Positions 14,401 to 25,991 of a stretch of 64,000 nucleotides of DNA are shown here, one piece after another. A program made the position numbers and the translations under genes. How positions within the stretch are numbered: position 1 is the first letter of the stretch; each line of letters starts with the position of its first letter. The DNA comes from Tilletia caries. Its lineage: Eukaryota; Basidiomycota; Exobasidiomycetes; Tilletiales; Tilletiaceae. The notes under the pieces are model-generated. The model saw nothing but the letters and a program-made list of their open reading frames with translations. It was not told the DNA's origin and ran no database searches. The DNA is taken from positions 682,001-746,000 of the forward strand of contig JALUTQ010000001.1 in NCBI GenBank assembly GCA_032718865.1, in the 5' to 3' direction.

Positions 14401-15232
14401 AGTTGTACAAGATTATTGCGGGGAAGAGTAAGGTTGAGGATTATAAGAATGGTGAGTTTCTTGTATCCCGTCGTGGGATCTGCCTTGCTGGCTTTTTGGG
14501 TTACTGCACTTGCTGATGCTGCGTACCTATCTTTCCCTCTCTCCCCCATTCCCATGATTCAGCATTCGTGAACATTGCACTTCCTTTCATGGCGTTCAGT
14601 GAGCCGGTGGCTGCCCAGAAGTACAAGTACAACGGTGAGTGAATTCCCCCGGCGAAAACCCGGTCCGTCATCCCACCAAAAAGTAGATACTGACCAATCC
14701 ATTTACAAATATCCCCATTACTACTGCAAAAGGTGTCGAGTGGAACCTTTGGGGCCGCTTCGACGTACCAAACAACCCGACCCTGGCGGAGTTCATTGAG
14801 TTCTTCAAGGAGAAGAATTTGGAAGTTACGATGCTCTCGTCGGGCCAGTCCATGCTGTTCTCGGGCTTCTTGGCGGCTAAGAAGCGCGAGGAGCGGTTGA
14901 AGATGAAGATGAGCGAGTTGATTGAGACGGTACGTTACTATCATATGCGGGCGGCCCTTCCGTTTTTTGGGCTGACACGCGTTTTGCCTTGTCCTCCCCC
15001 CCCCCCCGACCGGGTGAATACAGGTGTCCAAGAAGCCGATCCCACCTCATGCAAGATATGTGATTGTCGAGCTGATGGCCGACGGCGAGGATGGCGAAGA
15101 TGTTGAGGTGAGTTTTTCGGGGGTGGCGCGAATCCAACAATTCGACTTCCGATTACTTAGTGACCATGATACTGACATATATCTGCCCTCCCTTCTCAGG
15201 TGCCTTACGTCCGCGTCGAGGTTCGCCCGTGA
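11465..15232 (+). CDS. UBA1: Ubiquitin-activating enzyme E1
   Basis: Eight exons (11465-11514, 11609-11703, 11838-12070, 12165-14451, 14563-14634, 14733-14929, 15024-15107, 15200-15232) give 1016 residues, the usual E1 size. The protein begins [20 protein letters not shown], the typical inactive adenylation half. The active adenylation domain starts at [11 protein letters not shown] and holds the nucleotide loop [13 protein letters not shown] and the [16 protein letters not shown] segment. The catalytic cysteine is Cys597 in [13 protein letters not shown] (Cys600 in yeast). The C-terminal ubiquitin-fold domain ends YVRVEVRP. E1 uses ATP to adenylate ubiquitin, then passes it as a thioester to E2s in cytosol and nucleus. 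Doa1/PLAA, which acts further along the ubiquitin pathway, is a near neighbour. Confidence 0.96.
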
Positions 15233-15390
15233 TTCTGCTGCAGGAAGTCGAATGTCATCCCCTTCTACATATGCCTCTCTGTTGAAATTGAAGCTGGTAT
15301 CCACGATCGCATCCCGAAGGACTCAAAGATGTGCTGTCACACATGCATACGAAACAGAAGAGATGGCAAGTGAAAAGAAGTCCATTGGCA

Positions 15391-17006
15391 TCACTTGGGC
15401 CCCGACGTCCGGAAATATTTCAGCTTGTAGTGCTTCAGCTCTGAGTGGGAGGAAAGAGAAGTCCATGTTGGTCAGTCGGGACCTTGGCATACGTACCAGG
15501 TGGGATACTGACCTTCAATGGATCCCTTGATGTCGCTCAACGCTCTGCGAAAAGGTAAAAGAACCTGTTTGACTGCTGCTCCCTTCACGCTCCGTCTACA
15601 ACGCGGCAAGCCGGGAGAAGCTGTGCTTACCGATGCTCTGATGCTTTATTAAGCGTGGCTTGCTTCCCGTACCATCTTGAAACGAGCTCTGTCGAAAGCA
15701 AAGAATGACCGGGGTGTTAGCGAAGTGAGGAGATGAGCATAGCTGATGGTTAAAAAGACTTGTATCCCGCGCACCTTTGATCGAGGATACGTCGACGATC
15801 CGGTAGGAAAGGTGCTCCGTGAGCTGTTAGGTGCAAGAGAAGAACAAGCCTCAGTACTAACTTGGTTTCTGATTCCAGCACAACCTGCACGAGGCGTCAC
15901 AGGCTCATTTCCACACACACCTCAGGCATCTCGCGGTCCAAGAAGACCTTATCAGCATGGACCGAGTTCCCTGCGAGGCATGCTTGGCTCTTGACTGGGA
16001 TGCGGTCCAGCACGTACGCGAACACGGCTGCGCGGACGTGGTCGTGAGGCTGTGGCGGGAGTATGAGAACATCTGTGGGTCAGAGATCCTCGATGGAATA
16101 GAGAGTAATAGTGCTTGCTCACTTTGGCTACGGTCGGGTCTAGACATAGCGCAGTGAGGCCTTGATGGAAAGCATTCTTATAAGTTCGGATGTCAGAGTA
16201 TGACGGTTCATTGCAGCATCCAGGTTCTCACCAGACTGGAAATAGTCAGAAGAGGTGTTTAGCTGAGAGCAATTCAAGGAGCTTTGTTACAACTTGGCAC
16301 TCACTTTGCCATGATGCTCGGTCTGTACGTGGCATTTCCCACCAAGGCGAAATGTCGGCATGACTTCAGAATCCTCGTTCCGTAAGAAGGGGCGCATACG
16401 TTCTAGAGACTCACACACCTGAAGAAGAGCACAGTCGTTCAGCTGGTGGTAGCAGAGGACAGTATGAACATCGGAACTTACCAATCGCCCATGGCATCGA
16501 GCACTTCCTTCGGTGTCTGGATGACATACTGGATACCTGCGTCCACCGGTTGCAAGTCTCCGTCGGTCACAATACACGCAATCTCAATAATACGGTCCTG
16601 GTCCGTCAGGCCTGGAAAACAGACGGAACGAAGGACGTCAGCAGTCCTCCCAAGCTCAAGCCTCTGTATGGTCAGGACGTACCTGTCATTTCGCAGTCGA
16701 TCCAGACTTTTAAAAAGGACAATTTCAGAATTTCGTCCATCGTCCATCAAAGGAGGGAAAAAACGAAGAGACCTCACCTAGCGCTCCATCGCGTTGGTCC
16801 ATCTTGGCGCCCTTGTGAGCTGGCGGAGGGATCGGACTGCTAACAAAGGGAGCTTTGGCTGCTGCTGCGGCCGCTGCAGCGTGATTGATCGGAGGTCGGG
16901 GGCCAGCCATGACGGCGCGGGCGACTCGACGAGCTCGTGCGACGGGGCTGGCAGCGAGTTTATTCTTTTGGATACTGAGCCGCACGAGCGACGGGGCGAG
17001 TAGCAT
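15391..17006 (-). CDS. REX2: Oligoribonuclease (REXO2/Orn), mitochondrial form, with microexons
   Basis: Twelve exons on the minus strand: 17006-16778, 16706-16683, 16611-16482, 16418-16415, 16322-16305, 16235-16232, 16160-16123, 16049-15921, 15823-15775, 15688-15631, 15544-15513, 15440-15391. They give 254 residues. The DEDDh 3'-5' exonuclease residues are all present: Asp80 and Glu82 (WIDCEMTG), Asp182 (GNSVHADK), His227 and Asp232 (HRALSDI). The family string WC-x-x-HHGKSGLT can only be rebuilt through two 4-base exons (16418-16415 and 16235-16232) around an 18-base exon. The basic leader MLLAPSLVRLSIQKN suggests mitochondrial import; an internal Met at 16910 could give a cytosolic form. 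The enzyme degrades 2-5-nt RNAs left by other nucleases. It is convergent with UBA1 and divergent from Doa1. Confidence 0.9.
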
Positions 17007-17359
17007 GCGACGGAGGGAAAGAGGGAGCGTCTGGGTGGGTTTGCTTCTCCCTTCACACACGAATGAGGTCGCACGGTCAGGCTGGGAGATGGGAAGCATG
17101 GTTCTTCCAACGCCATTGTCGGACCGACAATGCTCAACTCGAGCCTGGGCGAGCCGCGACTTCCGCTGACGATGGCAGGCGAGGTGGTCAAGGCGCTCGC
17201 GCACGAAGCTGTCCAGGACGTCGATGAGCTGGACAGAAGCCCTGCGGATATCGCCTACCTGTCTGCCTTACCCCCGTGTGGTCATATAGCATCTCTCATT
17301 CGCCACCGCCTTGCGCAAACATTTCTGGCCGCCCCTTTTCTCCCGCGCGCGAGTTCAGC
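17007..17359. promoter_or_regulatory. Bidirectional promoter region of REXO2 and DOA1
   Basis: The 353 bp between two divergent start codons. No clear core element is visible. Confidence 0.45.
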
Positions 17360-20300
17360 ATGTCGGATCAATTCAAGCTGTCCGTACAGCTCCAGGGTCA
17401 CACAGGCGACGTGAGTACCTCAAAACTCTCTTGCTGCCTCGATCCTCTGAAATGCTGATTGCCGTGTCTCTCGTCTCTCATTCTAGGTGCGCTCCATCGC
17501 AACTCTCGAAGCTGCCGGTCGATCTCTGATCCTCTCCGGCTCGCGAGACGCCACGGCGCGTCTGTGGACATCGGAAGGCCCTCGCTCTCGTGCTTATGAG
17601 GAAACTGCTGTGCTCTCTACTGAGGGGGGCTATGTCAACGCGACCCATTTCCTCGAGGACGCAGACGGAAATCGTGAGTTTCAGCGCCGCATTAGCAACC
17701 AGCCTGCCTAAGATATTTCGGCTCTGACCTTGGTTCTCCGTCTGCAGTCGCTGCGCTCAGTGCCGGAAAAGATACGGTCATCAATGCATTCGAGGTGAAG
17801 CTGGACGCGTCTGGAGCTGCCAAGATTCACCCGCGACCTTCGATGACACTCATCGGCCACAGCGACAATGTATGCGCGTTGGACACTCGTGATGGCACAA
17901 TTGCTAGCGGCAGCTGGGACGCGTACGTAACGCCTTCCTAGTTGCATACCAAATATGTGCTCTTGAGCTGACATTCTCGTTATCTTGTCATTGCAGCACA
18001 GCCCGGGTGTGGAAGGACTGGGCCTGCGTAGCCGTGCTGAAGGGCCATGAAAATGCGGTCTGGGCGGTCTTGTTGATCGATGACGATCGTGTCCTGACCG
18101 CAGGCGCAGACAGGACAATCCGACTGTGGTCGATCTCAAACCATGCGAAGCCAATAGCCACTTTCTCCGGCCACACTGACGCTGTCCGAGGCTTGACGCT
18201 TCTCAGCGGCGGTCAATCGTTCGCTAGTTGCGGCAATGATGGGTGAGTCTGGTCAAAGTTGCTGTATGATTCCTCGGCTCGACGACCTGAACCAAACAAC
18301 GTCCGCGCGTTCTTCAGGACCATCAATCTCTACTCTCTGATAGACATTGACGGCAACAAGCCGATTGCACCTGTCAAGACGCTCTCCGGACACACAAGCT
18401 TTGTGTATTCACTTGCTGTCCTCCCAGGGCCAGAGGGAGTGCTGGTCAGCTCCGGAGAGGATCGCACTGTCAGAGTATGGCGAGGTGAGTATCAAGCGCA
18501 TCTCTCAAATTATAAAGGCACACGCGTGTTGCTGACGTTGCTCGCCTCTCAGACGGACACCTGGCCCAGACGATCACGATTCCGGCCATCTCTGTCTGGT
18601 GCGTCGCAGCGTTGGAGAACGGCGATATCGTATGCGGCAGCAGTGATCATGTCATCCGAGTGTTCACCCTGGACCCAAAGCGCGTTGCAGATGCAGCAGA
18701 GATTCAGGTATGATTCTGAACTGCATACTTGACCTTGGACATACGTTTTGCTGAGCCAGCATCGCTCTTTCCTCACAGACATATGACGAGACTGTCGCAT
18801 CCCAGACGCTGAACAAGTCTCAAGTCGGAGATGTGAAGAAGGATGACCTTCCCGGTGTAGAGGCTTTGTCTGAGCCAGGGAGCAAGGAAGGTCAGACCAA
18901 AATGGTCCGAAACGGTGAAATCGTCGAAGCTCACCAGTGGGACGCCGCAGGGAATCGATGGAACAAGATAGGAGAGGTCGTAGGCGGTGTTGGAAACGGC
19001 CAGAAGAAACTGTACGATGGGCGCGAGTACGACTACGTGTTCGATGTGGACATCAAAGACGGCGTGCCGCCCCTCAAGCTCCCTTACAACCTCAGCGAGA
19101 ACCCATATACGGCTGCGGCTCGTTTCTTGGAGAAGAACGAATTGCCGGCCACGTACCTTGACGAGGTCGTCAAGTTCATTGAGAAGAACACGGAAGCGGT
19201 CAGCATCGGGGCGTCGGATTACGTCGATCCCTACACCGGCACCAATCGGTATACTAGCTCCGCGGCACCACCTTCCTCTCGCACAAATGCTCCAGCCACC
19301 TTGAATACGAGCACAGGCGGCCAGTACACCGGCGGCAACAACGTCGACCCTTTCACTCAATCGTCCCGTCCTGCTCCAGTCACGAATACGTCGTCGGTCA
19401 TTCCTGTGAAATCACCTCTCACGTTTGTGCAGATCAACTACGCCCCGCTCAAAGCAAAGCTGGCGCAGCTAGAAGGACAGCTGAGCTCTGCAGGAGTGAG
19501 TTCTGTGCCTTTGCCTGAGTCTATTGGTAATTGCTTTTTGCTCACGGCGGACCTTTTTTTTTCTCTCAGGTCGGCAACGCCGCAGACGACATCAAGGCGA
19601 TACAGGGCGTGATCGCCAGGCTCGAATCGGCTTCTGAGTCAGGGCCCGTTGACGTCAGCGGCCTCGAGGCAGCTCTGCAATCCTGGCCCGCGCCAAACCG
19701 GTTCCCGCTTCTGGACCTGCTTCGAGTGGCAGCTCTTCAAGGAACGTCGACGCCTGCGGAACGAGTGGCGAGCGCTGCTCTTACTGCGGCAGAGTGGGCC
19801 AGCGAATGGCCGGAAGGCGATGCTACGAGCTCCAAGACTAGGGACACGAACTCTATGCTTGCCCTGCGCACTGTGGCCAATCTGTTGGGCGGCAAGGGCA
19901 AGAAAGATGGACTAGAAGAGCAAGCGGATGAGGTAAGTTTCGATTGAAGTTGGAAGCCGAGGTGTTGGTCTTGGTCTGTTACTGATGAAGCTCCTGACCA
20001 ACCCTTAGATACTTTCCCATCTTCGATCCGCAAACTATGTGCACTTGAGCAAGAACGCACGCGTTGCTCTGGCCACGGTTGCACTGAAGTAAGTTTGTCG
20101 TTGATTGAAGGGCCACCTTCCAGTCACTTGAAGGTCTGACCATCTGTTCCGCCCTTCCCAGCTTCTCGGTTCTAGCCGTCAGCAAGAGTCAGCAAGTTCC
20201 CTTTGCACCATCCTTGCTGGACCTCATCATAGATGTGAGTATGCCAGAAGAGTCGGCTCCGTGATGGTGACCTTTCTGACTCAATTATCTTCTGCAGATC

Positions 20301-20569
20301 CTGAGCAAGGAGAGCGGAGACCCGGAGGTCGTATATCGAACCAAGGTGGCGTTGGGCAATATTGTAAGTGCAACCATCCCATTCGCAGCAGAGTCAACAA
20401 ATAGCTGAATCTCAACGCCCGCACACAGTTCGTTTCGAAGTCAGCGAAGCTTTTGCCAGCCGACGAGGTTGGGATTGCGAAGGAGTTGCTGTCCCACTGG
20501 TCAGAAATGCTGGAGGAGGCCCGCTTTGCCGAGCTCAGCAAGGAGATATTGGCCAAGGCCTCGATTTGA
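17360..20569 (+). CDS. DOA1: Doa1/Ufd3/PLAA: WD40, PFU and PUL domain protein
   Basis: Twelve exons (17360-17410, 17487-17673, 17748-17922, 17997-18242, 18318-18484, 18553-18707, 18779-19495, 19570-19932, 20009-20088, 20162-20234, 20298-20363, 20429-20569) give about 806 residues. Residues 1-300 form WD40 repeats (GSRDATARLW, GSWDATARVW, GADRTIRLW, GEDRTVRVW). A PFU domain follows at about 345-440 (GREYDYVFDVDIKDG, FLEKNELPATYLDEV). The C-terminal third is a helical PUL domain that ends the protein. Doa1/PLAA binds ubiquitin and Cdc48/p97 and controls ubiquitin turnover, endosomal sorting and mitochondrial quality control; this is family knowledge. The exon-1 peptide flows into the first WD40 blade, which supports the chosen start. 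Confidence 0.92.
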
Positions 20570-20654
20570 TTGTTGCTCTATGTGTAGCTTCCGACGACAA
20601 TAAAGATCTTTTACAGCACACTGTTGTTCGTTCAAGGGTTAGGGGGTTCTTCGT

Positions 20655-22792
20655 TCACGACTTCTGGACTCCATACCACGCCAGACCGGCAACGGCACCT
20701 CCGGCGATGCTGAGCCATGGAGGCGACGAGAAGAATTGAGAGGCAACGAAACTGCCGGCCACCACCACCGTCCAGAATGGATCCGAAGTCAGAGACCCGC
20801 TCATGGTCTTCTGATCGCGCGAGCCTGCGGCAGACTGGTAGATGTATCCGACTGCGACACAATCAAAAAAGTTCTGTGACTGAGCAAAGCAGGTATCCAA
20901 GTTGTCAAAAACACGAGTGGAAACGCAGTGTACTTACCGATGAAAAGCTGATACGTGGCCGAAAAGACAAGACCGGACGCCGCAGCGTTGAGGCCGCGCA
21001 GAGTGCTCCGGACAGACGGGTGCTTGCGGAACTTGGAGTACAAAGGGAGCAGAGCCAGCTTGAGGATGATGCCCGGTGAGAAGATGCCAAGCCAGCCCAG
21101 GAAGGCACCGAGGGCGGGATTGGTGTTGACAGCGAGAACACCGCAGAACACGGCAAAGTTGAAGTTGGGACCTGTACAAACATAGAGAAGGGATTAGCCG
21201 TCTCCTGTTTGGCTCTTGGTCCTCTCACACCTTGACTAAAGTCATACCTGGGAAGGCCTGCAGGATGGCAAATCCAATCAAGAAGTCGCGATCGGAGATC
21301 CAGCCTGTCTGTACGACGTACGAACGAAGCAAAGGAATCACCACAGGGCCTGTACAGATGTATGGTCTCCAGAAATTGATCAGCATTCAGGCACACTAAG
21401 CCACGACTCTTGGATCTCTGAACGTACCGCCTCCGAAGATGATCAGGCCAGCGATGACCATGTTCGTAAAGAAGTCAAACGATCGAGGAACCAGGTCCAG
21501 GTTGGCCCGGACGACGAGAATCGTGACGACAAACACGAGGAAGAAGAAGAAGAGCCCAAAGGCGGCCTTGTGAGAGAGGACCATGAATTTGGCCTCCGTC
21601 TCGGCTTCCTCCTGATCTTGTCCGACGCGGGCGTCTGCTGCCGGTCTGATGATCGGAGAGCCAGGAGGAGAGAGCGGACCGGAAATTGCTCCGGTTGGAG
21701 ACTGGGTGCTCTCCTCCGCTGTGGGCGTCGCAAGGGAAGCATTGGCACCGACGTGGCGTTGCCGCGTACTGGCTCCGCTCTTAGTCGACATGTTCCCAGG
21801 CGATTCCGGTCGCAGGCCGTTTGAGTTGGTGTGCTGAGGAAGTGCAGTGAGTTCGATATCTGGAGTGATTGCATCCGCGCCCGGCGTCGTGCTGGGAGCA
21901 GAAGATCTCTGGGCATTCCGCTTCGCACGCTCCGACCTTTTGTGGAAGGCCTTCTTGATCGGCGTCAATGCGAGGTGCCGGTTGTCAAAGGATAGGGTGA
22001 GTAAACCACCAGTGACGATGAGAATGGGGTACATCTGCAAGGCACAACACGACGGTCAGATTGTTCCAGAAAGCGTGAACAGAGGCATTGATGAAGAAGT
22101 CAGCGTTCCACGCTCACCCAAGGCGCATCTGGAGGGGAGAGAAAGGCGTAGAGAGGAGACAGATCGTCAATATCAAACGAGCCCCGGAAGGGTCGAATTA
22201 GTCACCCAAGGTTCCCGACCTCACTCACGATAGCAGATACCAAAGCTGGCGCTTGCCACAAGCACAAGACGTGTCAAGTGGTCCGTGATACAGTTGAGAG
22301 AAAGCTGATATGCGGCAAGGGCGATCAGACCGACGGCCGCAGCGTTGAGCCCGCTAAGCAGGGCAAGAACGATTTCCGGGAGCTCATCCGGCATACGACG
22401 GACTCCCACACCGAGCGCGCCCATTCCAACTGCACCCGGAAGTCTGTTCATGGGCAGAATGACCGAGAGATCAGCGTATGATGTGAAGTCCATCTTTCTC
22501 TTTCGTGCACTTACGACCAGAACAGGAAGGCCAGCAGGGCCGCCAAGGTGCCATTGCGGACCAATGCAATGGAGAAGGCCAACTGCGTCGACCCTGGTCC
22601 AGGCAACGCGTTACCCAGCGTGAACAGATCGAGATAGGTCGTCATGTCGATCCACTGAAGCTTCTCGACGAAGCGCTTCTTCAGGATCACGACGTGAACC
22701 CCCGGCCCCCCGAAGGAGGTCAATCCGAGGGACCAGTACTGCGATGCCGTCTCTGCGAGCCGGACAGTCAAGGATCGTCGTGCCAAAGCCAT
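20655..22792 (-). CDS. CHR-family chromate ion transporter, fused two-domain form
   Basis: Seven exons on the minus strand (22792-22515, 22443-22229, 22128-22118, 22034-21428, 21349-21248, 21171-20938, 20851-20655) give 547 residues. The N-terminal CHR domain carries GLTSFGGPGVHVVILKKRFV and LFTLGNALPGPGSTQLA. The C-terminal copy carries FGGGPVVIPLLRSYVV and QAFPGPNFNFAVF. Between them is a hydrophilic Ser/Pro/Thr-rich loop of about 130 residues, followed by a strongly hydrophobic segment (FGLFFFFLVFVVTILVV). Family members export chromate or other oxyanions by proton antiport; the substrate here is unproven. Exon 3 is only 11 bases and is needed to keep the frame. A perfect 25-bp tandem repeat abuts the start codon. 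It is convergent with DOA1, with 85 bp between the stops. Confidence 0.9.
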
Positions 22793-22793
22793 G

Positions 22794-22843
22794 GCTTCCT
22801 CAGGTGGTGGTGTAGTCAGCTTCCTCAGGTGGTGGTGTAGTCA
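22794..22843. repeat. Perfect 25-bp tandem repeat (2 copies)
   Basis: Two identical 25-bp units (22794-22818 and 22819-22843), each containing CAGGTGGTGGTGTAGTCA, lie directly upstream of the chromate-transporter start in its 5' UTR or promoter. Confidence 0.9.
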
Positions 22844-23247
22844 ATGGATTCATTCGATGACTGACATACTGACAGGAACTGGACAGAATCCGGTCACTCA
22901 CATAAAACTTCCAAACGCCCTCCCCTCAAGCCTCGCCACACACCGCTCTGCAAACTGCCATCCAATGAATGCCTGATGCCAAGGGAGATCGTAATGTCAC
23001 ACGTATTTTGAACTTGCAAGTTGCAAGGAAGTACAAAGTTCATGCATTCAATTTGATACAGCTTCCCTTGGCTAAAGAGATGTCGTGATATCGTACACAA
23101 AAGGTGAAATGGGAGTCTTCTTGCCAAGATGGCAAGTCCCAAGGCAGCAGAGTCAGAGGAGGAGGTGCCTATCTCACTGGAGCGAATCATGATGAAGGTC
23201 GTATACGTTCGCTCGGTCGGGTCTGGATTCAAAGAAGGGAGTCCCGA
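22844..23247. promoter_or_regulatory. Upstream region of the chromate transporter
   Basis: About 400 bp between the transporter leader and the stop of the first Git1-like gene. It should hold the transporter promoter and the permease 3' UTR. I see no gene in it. Confidence 0.4.
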
Positions 23248-25991
23248 TCAAGGATCGGCTGCCTTCGGTTTTTCCTCCTGCACTGAGCTGCCCGAATCGT
23301 TGGCGGACGCAGATTCGTAGGGTGAGGGGTCGACGTCGCCCTTAAGGGTGCCCATGTTGCTCGTGTCATAGCCGTTCTCCTCGAGATACTTCCGGAACTC
23401 CTCATCCTCCCGCAGCATCCCGTCCTGGCCAATGTTGGGGATGAACAGGAAGACGACGGTGGCCGAAACGAGGGCGAGTGCGGATCCGATACTGTCGAAG
23501 GAGACGGCAACAGAAAAGTTTCTCAGCACATGCTCATTTGTCTGGATTGACAGGTCTATAGCCCAAGCGCCCAGGAAAACTCACTAGAATGGTCCAGTGG
23601 TGTAGATGTCGGCATCAGGGTTTCCTTTGGAAAGGCTGATGGAGATAGGGTCGAAGACATACGAGCCCACGAATGCGCCAATCTATTTGCAAAAGGATGG
23701 ATGAGTGTGTGAAATGCCCAGAATCAGGTATGAAGAGGAAATACTCACCTTTCCGACGGCCGCTGCGCATCCATAGAAGGTTCCTCGAACAGCCGTGGGA
23801 CCAGTGGCTTTGGACGCCAGCAGACCTACAGGGTGATTGGCTTCAGCGCAAGTCAGAAGATAGGCAGGTCAAAAGAACGTACCCAGATTGTTGCCCGGGC
23901 CCTGATAGACATCGAAGAATTTCCATGTCAGCTTCGTGCTCTAAATTCCAGTTGAAAGAAGACGCGCTGTGAAGGCGAAAAGGAACTCACAAATTCGCCG
24001 GCGGAGAGGAACAGTCCGTACAGGATCACAAAGCCCCCGATGTGGTTCTTCAAAGATGAGTATCCACCCGACAGAGCGAAGCCAAAGACAGCCTGCATGA
24101 GAAGACCGAGGATCATCGTGTACTGTGTGAAGATGTTCCAGAACATCGAGGTGGCGACATCCGAGATCAAGATATCGAGAGTCAACAGCTGTCCCAAGTA
24201 CCGACGCGCGCACATCCACGATAGAAGGGTTTGCTTACCTTGGGGCCGAGACGGTCGTTAACAAGTGCGCCAAGTAGAGTACCTGGAATGTAGAACAGGT
24301 TGATCTGGCAGATTTGAGAGATGTTTGTCAGTGTCATTATTTAATCAAGCCCGTTCGGCACCTCTTGACGTATTTCGGTTGAGCACATACCACGACACCC
24401 CACTGGACAGTTATGGAGCCGATGTCATATCAGTACATGTGCCTACTACAAAGAGGAATGCAGTGTGTGAGACTATTGACTCACACCAAGGTTGGATTGG
24501 AAGCTGGCGTCGTCAGGAAGAACGGTGGCAAGGATGTAGTCGGAATACAGTCCGGCAGGGTAGGTGACCCTTCGTAGACGAACCAAAAGAAGCGGTTGAG
24601 CATCCTGACGCAGACGCAGAAGTAGACAGGCCTCACTCAACAGAAGACTCACCAATCATAAATCCACCACGCCAGCGACACGGCAGCGAGCCTGACCCAG
24701 TAGCGCTTGAAAATAAGCCACCAAGGCATCTGCCCGAACTTGGAAATGGACGACTTCTGGTAGTGCTTCGACTCCTCCATCTTGGTTCTGAAGTAAAGCA
24801 GGATCAAAGGAGGAACAGCGCCGAAACCAAGGGAGAGTCGCCAGACGAGCCGGAGGTGGTCCATGCCACAGATCCAGATGAGGAGGAGGGGAATGAAAGC
24901 CGCAATGACGAAGCCAAAGTCGATCATCTGGAAGGGTAGAGGCTGTCAATCGCGTGATCGATGCTCGCATGTGTCGGTGGGGAGCAGGACGTACCGTGTT
25001 AGTGGCGAGAGAGAAGTACATCTGCTGGCGCTTTTTGTTAACACCATCGCCCTCGGTGTTCTCTGAGGCCGCCACACTGCCTGCGGGATACTCCGCTCCA
25101 ATTGCCTGGCCACAGTAGGAGAAGAGACAAAGGATCAGCATCCCCGTCTACACTCGTCACCAACCCGCTCCGCGTATACTAACAATGCCGATAATAAAGC
25201 GGTACGCAATAACTGTGTCGGGTCAATGCCTAGGTCAGTCTTCTGAATGTTAGGACACAAGGCAACCTTCAGGTTCAAATGTACTCACGTGCTGCGTAGA
25301 GCCCGTCCAAGCTTCCTCCGGCTCCATAGGCACCCGCCGACAGAACGGAGAACAGTGCCTGAAGAGGGAAGATTCAGATGCAACGGTAAGCGCTGCCTCT
25401 TCTTTAGAGCACTCGTCTTCAATGGTCAACCATCAGGAAGGGCCACTCACCAACCAGCACGAAGCAAAGATCATTCCGAACTTGCGTCCTATTTTATCGG
25501 ACAAGACTCCGAACGTGAGCATGCCCACGACGGTACCTGCGAAGGAGTGAGAACAACGTCAACATACTTCACGAGCTTGACAAACGGCCTTAGGAACCTA
25601 CCTGCAAAGGCCAGAGAGCTGAACAGTTGCTTGAAGCGGTCGAATGCGGGAGGGTTGGTATCCCGGTATAAGCGTCTCAGGATTGTGCCTACTGACCCAC
25701 TAGGTGAAGGGACAAAACGATGCATATTAGCGCGCCAATCTCTGTTCCTTCCCTTCCCCGAGTGGAATATTCTCACCTGATCGCGTTAACGTATCCATCA
25801 CTGAACAAGGCAGCACCGCAGGCAAAGATTAGGGCAAAGCCTTGCAATCCTTGCTGCTTTACAGGCTCCGGAGCTGTGGCGGCGTGGATCTCGTGCTGAG
25901 GGGAGTCCGCTGGTGGCGTGACAGCGTCAAACTCCTTCTGAGGCGAGTCCGCCGGGGACGCAGCGCCTTCGTTCGGGGCGAACTGCGACAT
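23248..25991 (-). CDS. Git1-like MFS permease, copy A (glycerophosphodiester/phosphate-type transporter)
   Basis: Fifteen exons on the minus strand: 25991-25777, 25699-25602, 25536-25451, 25358-25289, 25212-25184, 25105-24995, 24927-24653, 24569-24485, 24402-24391, 24304-24239, 24122-23991, 23901-23883, 23825-23749, 23682-23585, 23491-23248. They give 538 residues. The TM1 motif [19 protein letters not shown] matches Git1 glycerophosphoinositol permeases. The MFS loop motif GVLSDKIGRKFG is intact, as is GAEYPAGS in the next helix. Twelve TM helices are expected, with a hydrophilic tail. Exon 9 has 12 bases (codes WGVV). Git1 proteins import glycerophosphodiesters or phosphate at the plasma membrane; the exact substrate is not shown. 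Copy B lies 561 bp away in tandem, so this is a duplication. A longer start at 26087 is possible but reads through unconserved sequence. Confidence 0.85.
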
